Of a stretch of DNA of 64,000 nucleotides, positions 22,998 through 35,139 are shown piece after piece. The stretch's first letter is position 1, and every line of letters starts with the position of its first letter. The translations under genes and the position numbers were made by a program. The stretch is from positions 41,720,629 through 41,784,628 of the forward strand of contig CM037787.1 of the NCBI GenBank assembly GCA_021229015.1, read 5' to 3'. The notes below the pieces were generated by a model. That model had not been told where the DNA came from, searched no databases, and saw nothing but the letters and a program-made list of their open reading frames with translations. The stretch is from Solen grandis (Eukaryota > Mollusca > Bivalvia > Adapedonta > Solenidae).

Positions 22998-24890
22998 TGT
23001 TGATACGGGTCTGCGTTTACTTGCCAAAGCGTCAAAATAAATCTATATCGGTATGTAAAGGTATAAAAAAAATTCACATGCTCTTAAGAGGCTTTCTGAT
23101 ATACTGTTTTCAATCCCCTCTAAAATTTGAACAAGGAGGGGCTTTAAGTCCATATTTAAGATATAATGGATATATTTTGTCGTACAGACTGACAAAGAAT
23201 CTGAGCCACAAGAGCAAACAAGATACCTTCATTAGACAGGTCCTGCTCTGACTCGGCTCTGTTTCCTAATACGTCAAAAACAGACTATATAACCGGTCGC
23301 ATTTAATGTCAACAACGGAAATAACCCGCGGGTCAAAATTTGGATGCAAATACCAAAATAACAACAGCAATACCTTTAAGCAAGTTTGAATAAGCAGTAT
23401 ATGTATGTATTATACTAATTAAGAACTTAAAGCAGGTGTCTTGTCAACCTGGAAGAACTACAATTTGTACTGGAGTATCCTAAAGGTTACAGTCGCTAAT
23501 TTTCTATCACATTGCAATTTACCACTGTGGGTTCGAGTCCCGACTGGGCCACACGAATATTTCAAGCGTAAAAAGTCTCCCAGCTGGTACCCTGTTGCCT
23601 ATACACCCGGGGGCATACGTCCACCTTTTATCTACTGGTCTGAAATAGTTGCAGCAACGGTTAATTCCAACACAGCAACGACAGGATTTTTTAAATATAT
23701 TTAGATGTGCGTGATTCTCAAAAATATGTCACTGACATCTATGTCTAGTCAATTCCCAGCGTTTGAACATCGCCATACTAAAATGCAAGGTAAAAACAAA
23801 ATATGAAAACAGTTCAAAAATCGAAAAATCGGCTTTAGCTAGTCAACGATTTATTTTCCAGGTTTGATTGTTTACAGCTAGTTCTCGGGCAGTATCTCAT
23901 ATCTGAAGTAAATAATTCATTTGAGGATAATCGTTGCCTCTCGATATACTTCACTGATGTTAGCTTAAAAGCTGGAAACTGCACTGGGTGGAAACTGATG
24001 GCGCTAACATGAACCTCTGATAGGCCATGCACGACACGAACCTATGGTACTTATCGGCCTGCTGGGGCTTGTATAAAAGATGGCTCGACTTCACAAATTC
24101 TTCCAATTAATGGCCAATTAATATTTATAGAAAACGGCTCATTATCGATGGAATTGATATGACTGTGGTATTTACTTTCTCAATAAAATCAGGTAGTTCA
24201 ACTGTGATTGGTATTTAGTGTTCGGTCATGGCAATGGGCTTGTGAAAGATCTTTATTAGATATAAGTTCACGGTTGGTTTCTCCTGCCGGGATTAAAGAT
24301 GATCCCAGATGGTGATTTCCTTTTATAAAGCCAGAACAAATTAACTTTTTTTTCTTTGTCATAAAGTATGTATATAACAAAAAACATAAATGATGTAAAA
24401 AGAGACATTTCCACTGCGTGATAAATGGAAACATGAAAGTCACGCTTGGCTCGCATGAGCAAATTGGTTTAATATACTGTAAGCAAAGCAACGGGCAATT
24501 AATAATTAAAGATTTGTTAGCTTTGGGGAAAACTTACTGTAATTAAATGATCTACAAATCAGGAACAAATTGTCATAATTTATATGCATTTTTCATTTTT
24601 ACCGCGCTTTAGATACTGACGGGAATCACAAATGAGATAATTAGAAACTTGTGATTGATTCACTGATGTTCGAGATGATAACATGCTCATATCGCCACAC
24701 GAAGTACATGTCAAACAGTTTGAATTTTCCGCATGATTAAATCAACGAGACTCAGTGTATTTACATGTAAATCTGTTGATGAAATAATCAATATGGTACG
24801 GTGGTTAATGATATATTTACTCACAGTTGCCAGTTATATCATTTACTGCGACGTATCCTTAGTAATTACTTTTAACCTGCACTTATTTGC
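22998..24890. other. No gene seen; tRNA-like fragment near 23530
   Basis: GTGGGTTCGAGTCCCGACTG (23527-23546) is a B-box-like sequence, probably a SINE remnant. The remainder is AT-rich with no supported exon. Confidence 0.4.
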
Positions 24891-24892
24891 AA

Positions 24893-25045
24893 CTTGAATA
24901 GCGTGGTGGTAGCGCGTTTCGCTTCTAACTTATGCGTCCCGGGTTTGATTCCTGGTTATATAAATGAGAGTGTATACAGTGAACTCCCGTCCAGACACGT
25001 GGGTTTTCCCCTGTTTCACCTATACTATGGCCCACAAGAGCTGCC
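24893..25045 (+). repeat. SINE, family D
   Basis: The head has a tRNA-like pair of boxes (GCGTGGTGGTAGCGCG and CGGGTTTGATTCCTGG), followed by GAGAGTGTATACAGTG, CCAGACACGTGGGTTTTCCC. An antisense relative is at 26165-26335. Confidence 0.7.
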
Positions 25046-25684
25046 ACCAGTTATATAAATTACGATTCTTGTTTCGTAAATGAAGTCATGATAAGCTTTA
25101 AACTTATTCTTTAAATCCCTTCTCTCGTACGTTACCTCGGCTTTACTTATATCACCGTAGTTTGAAGTTTATCAATAGATAAGTGATATCGTAAAAAATA
25201 AGCCCCGTTTATAATTAAATAACAAACAAACAAAACCCCCCAAAAAACCGGGTTTATTTTTTTTTTCTTCACCACTTATTTACTGATAGAACTTCAATCT
25301 CTTGTGCTTATATCGGTTATGCTATTTATATAGCCGTACTTAGTCAGGTGTGATACAGGAGGTTTTACAATAGTTGTTGAGTATTGTATAACTATTTCTA
25401 ACCGCCTAGAACACATATGATGTGACGGGGCTTCGGTGGTGGAGTGGTTAGTGTCGCAGTAGCATATAAATATCCTTTTTCTATATATAATTTATTATTC
25501 ATGGAAAAGAGTGCAATTGATTCTGTATAATAATAAAAATAATAATACCCAATTACCGCAGTTCATGTAAGCTTTACTTGGTATCAAGCACTCATTTAAT
25601 AATATATTTTGTCACCATAGTCATCAAAGTTTAATGATAATTTATGGGCCAGATAAAAGAAAAAAATCCAAACAAAAACAACCA

Positions 25685-25688
<4 letters not shown>

Positions 25689-25743
<55 letters not shown>
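25689..25743. repeat. (AT)n microsatellite
   Basis: An uninterrupted run of about 27 AT dinucleotides. Confidence 0.97.
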
Positions 25744-25747
<4 letters not shown>

Positions 25748-25836
25748 ATGATATCTAATATGTCAATTATGTTGCTTAATTAGTTTATATGGCTGAACAT
25801 TTTAACATTCTGATCAAAAGTAGGGATCTCAAACAA

Positions 25837-26083
25837 AGCTGCAACAACATATTCACGGTCGGTAGCAATTATATCTCAAATATAGCTGCAACAACATATT
25901 CACGGTCGGTAGCAATTATATCTCAAATATAGCTGCAACAACATATTCACGGTCGGTAGCAATTATATCTCAAATATAGCTGCAATATATCTCAAACAAA
26001 GCTGCAACAACATATTCACGGTAGCACCTATATCTCAAATATAGCTGCAACAACATATTTACGGTAGCACCTATATCTCAAAT
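25837..26083 (+). repeat. 47-bp minisatellite
   Basis: AGCTGCAACAACATATTCAC begins near-identical units at 25837, 25884 and 25931. Shortened or variant units start at 25978, 26000 and 26043. The later units lose CGGT and are 43 bp, and change GCAATT to GCACC. Confidence 0.92.
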
Positions 26084-26164
26084 GAAAATTAAAGTTAAAC
26101 TATATATTTTACATCGATTACGGAACAATTTACTTTTTTTTTTTATAAATCACTCTCGATGGCT

Positions 26165-26335
26165 TTGGTGGAGTCGTATGTGTTCATTATTTTGGAAGGT
26201 AACCGGAGAACCCAGAGTAAATCCACATGTCTGGACCCTCTCACATACGTGACCAGGAATCGAACCCGGGACGCATTGATGAGAAGCGTGGCGCGTTGCC
26301 ACTACGCTATCCATGTACCCACCGATTATCGATCT
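26165..26335 (-). repeat. SINE, family D, antisense
   Basis: On the minus strand it reads GGATAGCGTAGTGGCAACGC (A-box region), ATGCGTCCCGGGTTCGATTC (B box), then CCAGACATGTGGATTTACTC. It is the same family as 24893-25045. Confidence 0.75.
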
Positions 26336-26880
26336 ACATGCTGAATCATAGCATTTTTTTTTTCAAACTAAACCCACTTTTGACCCAATGCACTTTTTTT
26401 TCAGGTTTTAGCAATTCTAATACCGATAGCATTATTTTCCAATTGGGTATGCATGTATTTGTTTCTACAGTATGGAAAATAGATCTAGTTGTTCACATAT
26501 CCATGTTCTTCAACTTTTGAGAAATAAGCTGGATAAACCTCATAGGCTGAAACCTGGCTGGACCTGCGGTAGGTGCGACAGTCACTTACTTTTAATTCTG
26601 AGTCATATTCTCTCTATCTTTCTCAATATTTAGACTATAGGTAATTTGGATCTTCATAAAATAAAGATCTCTTTGTATTCACAATTTTGACCCAATGCCT
26701 ATCTCCATAGGCGATAATAAATGGGGTCATTCAGTCTTAAAACTTTGGGGATAGCCAAGAGACATTTTAATATTCTGATCTCCACTACAATGATCCGGAA
26801 ATAATACCTTAAAATGATTGAAATACTGTTGGAGGGAGATAAAACACAACAAGTAAATATAATGAGTGTGTTGGGGGTTT

Positions 26881-27084
26881 CCGTCGCTGCGACAACATAT
26901 CAGTCCAGCTAATAACTGGTGCATGAAGACTCTAACTACACCGAGACACCTGGTTAGAATCTTCGATCGACCGCCAACTGGAAGACTTCCTCACATGAAA
27001 CATTCGAGAGACCTTGACGGAATTCCAACCTAAAGCGACGTAGGGCTGAGTGATGTTAGGATTACCAGTTCGGCCACGGAGGGC
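26881..27084 (-). repeat. Degraded SINE, family A
   Basis: In antisense it reads CCGTCGCTGCGACA (tail), ACCGCCAACTGGAAGACTTC, CTCACATGAAA and a head ending GGCCACGGAGGG. Order and length (~205 bp) match the full-length copy at 36691. Confidence 0.75.
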
Positions 27085-27799
27085 AAGTGGTGAGTTTTGT
27101 CTGGGGGAAATATATCGTCGTCCCTCGATCACCCACTGTCTTTTCATACCAGAATTGAAAAATCTGGGGAAACCAAACTGATGTTAGACAATACATAGAT
27201 ACCTCTCAGTGGATACATTAATTTTATTTTATTGCTAAATTTCCATTTCTTTTTTGTTCCTTGATATACCATCACGTTATTCAAGTCTTTTAATTTAAAA
27301 TTCTTTTAGATTAAACTCTGAATCTAATTTCACAAACCACACAAGTATATAGTCTTAACAGGCTATAATGGTTGAGGGTCTTAAATCTTTGATAAAAATA
27401 AATAAATAAATAAATAAATAAAATAAACACACGAGATGTTTGATTGGTGGGAGGGTGTATTCGTTACTACGTCGACGTACAAGGGAAGTAACTGTGGTAG
27501 ATTTGGTATACTGGATTTTCTAGAGTTGTCTTTTCTTGGCAAGCTGCAAATCGTATGGACTAATTGAAAATCATGTTGCGATAAAACAATAAGAAAGCTT
27601 GTCGGTAGCATTTTTTTAATAATCCGTTGTAAAATATAAAATTTCATAAAAATACTTCAAAACAATATTTTGTAAGTCATATAGATTATTGTTTTAGTTT
27701 TTACTGTTAGGTGAAAAAATCCCTCTCCGCCAATATGGCGGTATTATACTAATGCATTCTGTTAAAGCAAATTAGTTTAAACTGTGTCCATAATGCATC

Positions 27800-27925
27800 G
27801 ACTTGTTCTTACCACTTATACTAAATCATCTCGACGGTTCCTGGGTTGGACCAGTACTTTGCGCATGTAAAGGTCTTGAAAAAATCATGACCAAACAACA
27901 TATTAATCACTGAACCTCCGTTACC
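27800..27925 (-). repeat. SINE, family C, partial
   Basis: CTCGACGGTTCCTGGGTTGG, ACCAGTACTTTGCGC and AAGGTCTTGAAAAAATCATG match the family C copies at 13700 and 32963. The B-box end is damaged. Confidence 0.7.
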
Positions 27926-28140
27926 TCAAAAAATTTCGGTAAATATTTTGTTTGAATAGTTTGAAAGATATATTTCGATTTTTAAAAAAAAAAAAATATT
28001 TTGTTTATCAACAATTTTATAATGGTTTAATAGATAAGAGAGCACGTGTTAAAACACATTTGTCTCCCCTCTGTGCCATTATATTTTTCACAGTAGTCAC
28101 TCGCAGGTGAGAAAATTACCTTACGAAACAATCGTCTATA

Positions 28141-28560
28141 ATAGAACAGAACAGAACACATTTTATTAAAGACTTGTACAAAGTACATAGTCAGCTCTAA
28201 ACAACTGCATATATACAAAATAAAGACGTGATTTGTCAGATAACAGTCCATATTAATCATATTAATCATGGAGAGTAGAAGAAACTTACAATATTATTGC
28301 ATTTTTCATACTAATCATCAACAAAATATAAAGTATTTCTTAATTTAAAAGATTCTTTTATATAAATCCCCAAATTTTTCAAAACTTTACTGTCATGGGA
28401 ATTTAATATTTCATAAAATTTAAAAACTGATGGCCTAACATAACAATATTTTTCCAAGTACTTAACTCTAAGGTTTCTATAACAGCTATGGAGATATACA
28501 CGCTGAATAACACAGAGTGGTAGCAAAATATGAAATAAATGCGTTTTGATTATTATTTTC
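28141..28560 (-). pseudogene. Non-LTR retrotransposon (LINE) 3' end, decayed
   Basis: The minus-strand peptide contains LEKYCYVRPSVFKF, YEILNSHDSKVLKNLG and YIKESFKLRN. This is the pattern (KY..RP...KF..I......L..LG.Y....F..R) I associate with the C-terminus of bivalve LINE polyproteins. The 3' end is at low coordinates, with a GAACA repeat at 28144-28160 as a possible tail. No start; only the last ~80 codons remain. Confidence 0.6.
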
Positions 28561-28770
28561 ATATCGGCAATCGACGGAAATTTGCAAAATTTACAGCTTC
28601 GTTATCTCTATACATGTATACACATGTACATGTAAAACAATCGGCTTCTGTCTCTATAGTAGTGCTTAGATACAAAACACGTCCGCCATTATAAATACTA
28701 GCTAGAGTTCGCCTATTTTCGGGGACCTCCCCATCTCCGTAATAGGAAATTCAGTGTGGAGCTCAACGTG

Positions 28771-28921
28771 GGACCCGAGGCGTGTTGCTTACACGATGTG
28801 ATTCAATGGGTTTCATTGTCTGGTTCTTGGTTGGTGTCCCTTACCCCTGCACTACGTTATCGGTAATCTTGAGTAGGACTGGGAACCAGACAATGAAACT
28901 AAATGAACACTCGCCTCAGGT
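28771..28921. mobile_element. Hairpin MITE-like element
   Basis: GTTTCATTGTCTGGTTC and GAACCAGACAATGAAAC form exact arms within a wider pair (CCCGAGGCG...CGCCTCAGG). Total length is about 150 nt. Confidence 0.65.
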
Positions 28922-30198
28922 GTGTTACAAACCCTTAAATCAAGTCATAGACAGCAACTGTACAAGTCTGAGGTCTAATGAATTAATATATTTCAATCAC
29001 AACAAACCTTTGCCTATCGACTCTTGAATGACCCGACCAACAGAGGACGTGTGTAAACTGAGGTTAAAATTACATGAAAATAGCTAAAAAGGGTATGGAC
29101 ATGTCACGTGACATTATATGTCAAATACCTTGGACAAAGATAAAACATAAAACTTAGTCGTGTTAAAAAAAGAACCAGATAGAGTTCTGTTTTGTAATCA
29201 TTACATTTCTGCTACTCACTATCTATTCATTTTTCAAGTTTCAAATCAATACCTTGAATAGTTGAGGAGTTATGTTCTGGACAAAACTTGATATAAAATA
29301 AAGGTAGATAATACAAAAAAATGACCTTAATAAACCATTGAACATTATTATGGGAACTATTTTCCTGCCTTATTACGCAGATCGAATCAATCCGCAGATG
29401 TAAATGTTTACATATTCAGCCGGATATCGTATACTTGTGTATGTGATCGCTACATTTCTTGCGTTGACCGCTCCTTGACAAAATGAATATTGTCTTGATG
29501 TATCATCGTAAATTTAAATTGATGTCATATTGTAATCAAATGAAATGGACAGACTGAACAGCATTATGCGTCATTACGACGAGAGTCTTCTGCTATGAGA
29601 TAAACAATGTGAATCACGCGAGATTCAAAATGTCAACAACAGTCTGAATTTACGTTACTGTCCTTATTTATAGACTGCACGAATTTGGAACTACTTTCTG
29701 AGCCAACCACAGAGGTGAATGAAATATAAGTCGATGTGTAAGAGAGTGACGCGAGGCACGATAAAAACAAACATCATTCGAAACACTTCGGTGATGCCCG
29801 GACATATTTAAAACAACAATGTATGTAAAAACAATTGAACAAATGTTTAAAAACAAAGAAATTGCAGACTCTGTAAGCACTGTATAGGCAGAAACCATAA
29901 AAAAGCAATATAACAATCTAGTAGCGTATGCATGTATGCCTAATATAATACACTAGTCACTAAGCCCTACCAGGGATCGGCTCTTTCTGCCACTTACGTA
30001 AGAGGATTCTTCTTTTATGCAAATTTAATTGTTCTATTAATTGCACTATGATTATTAGCCTCCAATCAGTTTTGTATTGGTCACTTTTTCACAAAGCTTC
30101 TCACATTGAGATTCTTGAAACTAGCATGACAATTTTAATCACCATGACAACCGACGCAACTTGTACCAAACTCTGCCGCAGCGGATTGCCCCCGAATC

Positions 30199-30345
30199 AA
30201 GTCCCTGTAATTGTTCCACTACGTCTTGGATCACTTAACCTCTACCAAGATAACTAAGGTACCCTAATGATACATTAGGAAACCCTGGTTATCTCCATGA
30301 AAGGTCATGAGGTCCGAAATGTAGCAGAATCATTACAGGGGCTTT
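30199..30345. mobile_element. MITE with AAGTCCCTGTAAT inverted ends
   Basis: The left end AAGTCCCTGTAATTGTTCCA mirrors the right end (ATCATTACAGGGGCTTT), with inner pairs GTACCCTAATGA/TCATTAGG and CCAAGATAACTAAGG/CCTGGTTATCT. A relative lies at 39612-39728. It sits 100 nt beyond the receptor gene's stop codon and may be part of its 3' UTR. Confidence 0.75.
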
Positions 30346-30443
30346 ACCTTAACAGTAACTCTGCTATTTTTCACCTCACTGTGGCAAAGATCTGTGTAAA
30401 TCTCCTGCATTGGAGATTGAGCTATACTAATAATGTTGACTTA

Positions 30444-30496
30444 TTAGAGCTTCATCTTTTCTGAATATCTTGATGTGTAGGCGTGATCCTTTCCAT
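30444..30496 (-). CDS. PLAC-like tyrosine-tail receptor, last coding exon
   Basis: On the minus strand, acceptor TTCTTTATTTCAG is followed by 53 nt that, joined in phase 1 to the previous exon, read DGKDHAYTSRYSEKMKL and stop (TAA at 30446-30444). The phase match, the good polypyrimidine tract and the immediate stop support it. It adds two more tyrosines to the tail. The 3' UTR should continue to lower coordinates. Confidence 0.7.
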
Positions 30497-31050
30497 CTGA
30501 AATAAAGAAGAAAGAAATAACAACGTTTTGATAGCGATGCACATGTTTTCTTTTCTATCAGTGTTGCCTGAATTTCACCTACCGTACTTAGCGCTAAATA
30601 ATACCCAAAGTTATAAAAAGGTAGGAATACATTCTATCATTCTTCATTTACAAACGATCTAAGTTAATGACTTAGTTAACACAAAATAGTTACCCTTCTT
30701 ACATACAAAACAAATGTGAAGAAATTAAATATTTAGGTAAGAACTATTTTATTGGGAAAACAAATATGATAAAGTACGTATGATAAGTATTTAAGGCTGA
30801 CTATGTGCTGAGTATTGACGGTGGAATTGAAGCTCGTGTTTAAATCGATTTAACATGTCGATTTAACGTGTATTTTGCATTTTAACCTGCCCGTCACCCT
30901 GAGGGCTAAACCAAAAGTAAGCATTTCTGAGCGCTGTCCGGTAAAAAGAACTACACAATCTTACTTCTATTGCACTCATACACATATTTAAATACACATC
31001 ACCTTTCTTTTTGCGCCTCATATTTTGCTGCTTTGGCAGCATATTTTTTT

Positions 31051-31054
<4 letters not shown>

Positions 31055-31094
<40 letters not shown>
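31055..31094. repeat. (AT)n microsatellite
   Basis: About 19 TA/AT dinucleotides in an intron of the minus-strand receptor gene. Confidence 0.95.
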
Positions 31095-31097
<3 letters not shown>

Positions 31098-31574
31098 TAT
31101 GTTATTGTGACGTCAAAGCGTACCACCCACCTTATCTACTGTACTACGCTTAGCAAGTGAAGTCCCTTTAATGACGTCCTCAAACAGAGTGTGGCGGAAA
31201 TGTCTGAGGCTATCGATAACCCCTGCCGCAATACGCACGTGTGATAAATGATGAATAACCTCGTTATTTTTCGAGTTTTTAAGGAAGTCATCAATTGTAT
31301 TTCTTGACCCAGAAAATGTAACTTAATTATATCAGTATATGGGATCTTTAAACACCACCAGCAACAGGTGCCTTTGGTGAAGTGCTTCTTAGTGCAAGTC
31401 AGTGTTAATTGGTGCTTGCGGTCTACTGTAGCAAGCAACCGGGCGCTTTGATCAGCAGCTTGCTTAAAATGCCAAGATTCTATTTGCCGTAAACAAATAT
31501 TGGTTCCACTATTGAGCATCCACTTCTGTGACAATTCGGGAAGCAAAAGGTCAATGGGTGCCGTAAACAAAAAT

Positions 31575-31614
31575 AAATACAGCCCCCCCCCCCCGGCTGT
31601 ATTTATTTACAAAC
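31575..31614. repeat. Hairpin with poly-C loop
   Basis: AAATAAATACAGCC, about 10 C, then GGCTGTATTTATTT. It is an exact palindrome around a C run, inside an intron of the receptor gene. Confidence 0.8.
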
Positions 31615-31772
31615 CATCTAAAGTTGAAACTTTCACTTGATAGAAATATCAGTAATTTCAGATTGACATTTTTTTTAGCTTTTCCGTTCCTCTTTTTCTT
31701 AAAAAAAAGTATATATTTGCCTCATTGTTCTAGTTTAAATGCAGGTTTGGCGGTACTCGTTAGGTATCTTAC

Positions 31773-31996
31773 CTGCTGGCTGCACCAGGTCTGTGTATGT
31801 GCTGGACAAGTGTTTTGGTTGTTCTTTGCTAACGTTGCTAGGCAAGTGACCGTTGCTAGGAACATTGTTATCTTCCAAAGGTTGAAAGTAACCATATTTA
31901 TCCACCTCTACGTATACACCCGGGGTAGGGGGTAGAGGATCGTTTCCATTCCTTTTCGACATTTGTCCATTCTCTACAGTGGGCTTCCTGTTAGAA
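31773..31996 (-). CDS. PLAC-like tyrosine-tail receptor, cytoplasmic exon 2
   Basis: This 224-nt minus-strand exon has acceptor CAATTTCAG and donor GTAAGA, phase 2 in and phase 1 out, and 74 full codons. It encodes part of an intracellular tail: SNRKPTVENGQMSKRNGND, PLPPTPGVYVEVDKYGYFQP and HLSSTYTDLVQPA among others. Tyrosine motifs are YVEV, YFQP (YxxP) and YTDL (YxxL), typical of SH2-domain docking sites after phosphorylation. A Pro-rich PLPPTP precedes them. It has no cysteine-rich or hydrophobic segment. Its phases fit both neighbouring exons exactly. Confidence 0.82.
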
Positions 31997-32496
31997 CTGA
32001 AATTGAATGAGATTGCAGAACTGTCGATTATTTAATAAATTATCAACTTAGACGTTTAAAACCATCCACATGTCTGTTACACTACCTGTAGATCTTTATA
32101 CTAATAAGGCAATCACCACCTTATGCATTTTGAAATATTGAAGAAATAGTATCTAATTATTTTTTTAATTATTCTGGCTGTCATAAATACAAACTAGCCA
32201 CCACTAGTTCGATAATCAAGCTATTTGGATATGAACTAATACCACTGCAGTGATATGTCACCCTCATTGATATGATTTACTACACCTGATTGATGGACTT
32301 ACAAGCCATGATTGTAGACTGTTCAAATAAAAATAACAAGCTTGTTTTCTGTTCCAAGATATTTCTTCCCTACCTACATAGTAACATGAAGAGTGACATG
32401 AAAAATATATTCATGGAAAGCTCAATTTTCACTTGTGGGATAACAATTCGTGATATTTTTATTTCTATATAATTCATGAATCAAATGCCATCTGAT

Positions 32497-32955
32497 ACTA
32501 GTGACTGACTATACTAGTGACTGACTAACTATATCATACTATATACTAGTGACTGACTAATAGTGATGATATAACTACTATACCAGTGACTGACTATACT
32601 AGTGACTGACTAACTAGTGACTGACAATCTATATACTAGTGACTGACTATACTAGTGACTGACTATACTAGTGACTGACTATACCAGTGACGATTAAACT
32701 AGTAACTTACTATAATAGTGACTGACAATACAAGTGACTGACTATACTAGTGACTGACTAATCTTGTTACCGACTATACTTGTGACTGACTATACTCGTA
32801 ACTGACAATATTAGTGAATGACTATACTAGTAACTGACAATATTAATGACTGACTATACTAGTTTCTGACTATCCTAATGATTGATTTTACTATATACTA
32901 GTGACTGACTATACTATTGACTATAATAGTAACTGACTTAACTAGTGACTGACTA
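32497..32955 (+). repeat. Minisatellite of ~16-18 bp units (TATACTAGTGACTGAC)
   Basis: Dozens of imperfect copies of ACTAGTGACTGACTATA occur, with variants (TTACC, AATACAAG, TCCTAAT). The array resumes at 33137-33183 after a SINE inserted in it. It lies in the receptor gene intron. Confidence 0.92.
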
Positions 32956-32962
32956 TACTATA

Positions 32963-33135
32963 TATTAGTTTAGTTTAAACTTATGTATTTTACGTCGATT
33001 GGGAAACAAGTCCTTACAACTTATATTAATCCTTCTCGATTGTTCCTGGATTGGACCAGTACTTTGCGCCTGGGAAGGTAATGAAGAGTTCTTTCCTCTA
33101 ACGGGATTTGAACCCACAAACTTCGGATCCGTAAT
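32963..33135 (-). repeat. SINE, family C, inserted in minisatellite
   Basis: TAGTTTAAACTTATG, TTTTACGTCGATTGGGAAAC, AGTCCTTACAACTTATATTA, GGACCAGTACTTTGCGCCTG and GGGATTTGAACCCACAAAC (B box in antisense). Minisatellite units flank it on both sides. Confidence 0.85.
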
Positions 33136-33188
33136 ACGACTGACTATACCAGTGACTGACAATACTAGTGGCTGTTTATACTAGGGAC

Positions 33189-33285
33189 TTGTTGGTCCAG
33201 AGTCAAGATAATGTGACTGGGTGTGGTTTCATGCCTTTTGTTTATGGCATGATACCACTAGGACATAGCAAGCATGTAATCAGAA
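33189..33285 (+). repeat. SINE, family B fragment
   Basis: TTGGTCCAGAGTCAAGATAA, GTGACTGGGTGTGGTTTCAT and GGCATGATACC match the body of family B (compare 43110-43190). Head and tail are missing. Confidence 0.65.
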
Positions 33286-33309
33286 ATCAAATTAATCAGC
33301 CCAACTCAC

Positions 33310-33446
33310 GGTATTTCATTGGGTTCCACATATGCATAGTTGTAGGTCTCCCCGCCTCCCTTTGATCCTTTCTCGTTGGGCTCATCAGACAGTGGGCGGG
33401 GAGGGGCGACTGGGGCCCTTTTGCTGATCTTGTATTCGTTATACAT
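33310..33446 (-). CDS. PLAC-like tyrosine-tail receptor, cytoplasmic exon 1
   Basis: This 137-nt exon has acceptor TGTATTTCAG and a strong donor GTGAGT, phase 0 in and phase 2 out. It encodes MYNEYKISKRAPVAPPRPLS, then DEPNEKGSKGGGETYNYAYV and EPNEI. Visible features are a class II SH3-ligand pattern PxxPxR (PVAPPR), five tyrosines and a YVEP (YxxP) motif. Its open frame could be mistaken for a free-standing small ORF starting at the internal Met; the splice sites show it is an internal exon. Confidence 0.85.
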
Positions 33447-33927
33447 CTGAAATACATTTACCGGGTGAGGGAGCCGCCATACTGTTTTATGGATAGCATG
33501 AGTCCTAACAGCTTTTCTATGTTTTGATTTGTGGATAAATAATAACATTCTAAATACAAACCCTTACAACTAAACACAGAAAACATCAATAACAATACTT
33601 CAACTTATAAGATATCAACAACATCATCATCATCATCATCATCGTTTTTGCTTAAAGAAAGTGTACCATTTAATATCTTTAAAAATGTATTAATTTTCAA
33701 AACAAAGTAATTCCTCGTGATCAAGACAGAATTTAAATACACTGAAATTCTTTTATAGATCTAGAGTTAATATTGTCTGTTGTTCTAATTAAATTTCATC
33801 TTTAAATAACGGTTTATATCAGTGCTGAATAATATAGATCTATGTAACAGTCGAACTTTCCAAATACTGTGATTTAAACAATTAGCCAGGATAGTTTACA
33901 CCAGATCAGGCTAACTGAAAGTAGTAC

Positions 33928-34052
33928 CCTTTCGTCTGACGGGGTCAAATGCTTGGGTCCCCTCTTCCTCCGTCGGCAGTAGATAAACACCCCGACCAGA
34001 ATAACAACGAGAAGCAGCCCTCCTGCAGCCGCTCCGACGGGGATGGCCCAGT
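33928..34052 (-). CDS. PLAC-like tyrosine-tail receptor, transmembrane exon
   Basis: This 125-nt exon has an acceptor ending TTTTAAG and donor GTACTA, phase 1 in and phase 0 out. It encodes D-WAIPVGAAAGG, LLLVVILVGVFIYC, then RRRKRGPKHLTPSDER. The 24-residue hydrophobic helix carries small-residue packing (GAAAGG) and is followed at once by a basic stop-transfer run. This places the N-terminal modules outside and the tyrosine-rich tail inside (type I topology). The low-ranking donor (GTACTA) is the least certain part. Confidence 0.85.
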
Positions 34053-35139
34053 CTTAAAATAGAACATATTCCTACAATAAAATATCGCGATTATACAAGG
34101 AGCCATTATCTGAACACAGTGCATAATTTCGAGTCCTGCAAATGTCCTTCAGATGTAGGAATTTCGCTATAGTACTGTATAGTAGAAAACATAAAAATCA
34201 ATAATGTATCAAATAATACATGGCATTGAGGGCGATATGCAAGTTTATGGACAGGCCAGTCGGGCTGAGAAAGATATGAAGCATTAAATACAGTATTGTA
34301 TGGACCAGATGACGTCACAATGAATTAAGAACAATTTGTGCTAAAAGAGGTATAATATTAGTTAATAAAATACAAATAACCAAACCAAAATCTTTGCCAT
34401 TTTTTTAAATTTTATTTTCCGTTTATATATCAGTTTATTTAATTTTATACCAGTAGCCACTGGTTACATCGGCTGTGCGGCAGGGACACCCCCACTTTTG
34501 CCCCCGGTCATGACAATAACTTCTGCCTAAATTTGCTGTCAGATATGCATACACAACAGTACATGTCAACCTGTCATGTAAATGCATTCAGATGCGTAAT
34601 GAAACCGCAATAAAGCAACTGGTCAAGTGTGTTTTATTGAAATTTATGCTGAACAACGTCGTCTGCTGAGGTTTCGTGAGAATGTGTTGCAGACGGCTGT
34701 CGGTAACTGCTGTCTATCTAAGATATATCAAATTTTAATAGAAATGTTATTTTGCAGTATTAATTAGATGTTTGATACAAGAAAATAAATGTCAACGAAT
34801 ACCTGCTAGTCGGACACGGTTTACATTTACCTCAGTTTGAGATGACATCTGAAAACTATGAACGCATAACGAACATACTTAACCGTGCTACTTTGGCTAA
34901 TACTCTGCGATATATGTACTAAACAAATATCATACAAGTATATTTTGACCTGAATTTCGCGAAAAAATTACTAAACAACATTATGTGGTATGATTTGATA
35001 AGACGAATACGATATATAGAAGAAAACATGATGTGAAAACAGTGTGCAATTGGCATTTATCTATAATAAGATCGGTATCGTGGATATTATTTTTTGTCAA
35101 ATTTTACAGGAACAGAAGGGTAAGTTTGACAAGCTTTAC

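Noticed and set aside
25835..26090. Possible CRISPR-like array of 47-bp repeats
   Set aside because: The repeats are directly tandem with no unique spacers, in a eukaryotic genome; it is a minisatellite.
31136..31570. 144-codon minus-strand frame
   Set aside because: It lies in an intron of the receptor gene, has no recognisable motif and its amino-acid pattern looks random. A degraded mobile element remains possible.
33306..33548. Free-standing small gene of 80 codons on the minus strand
   Set aside because: Only 33310-33446 is coding; clear splice sites and matching phases show it is an internal exon of the receptor gene.
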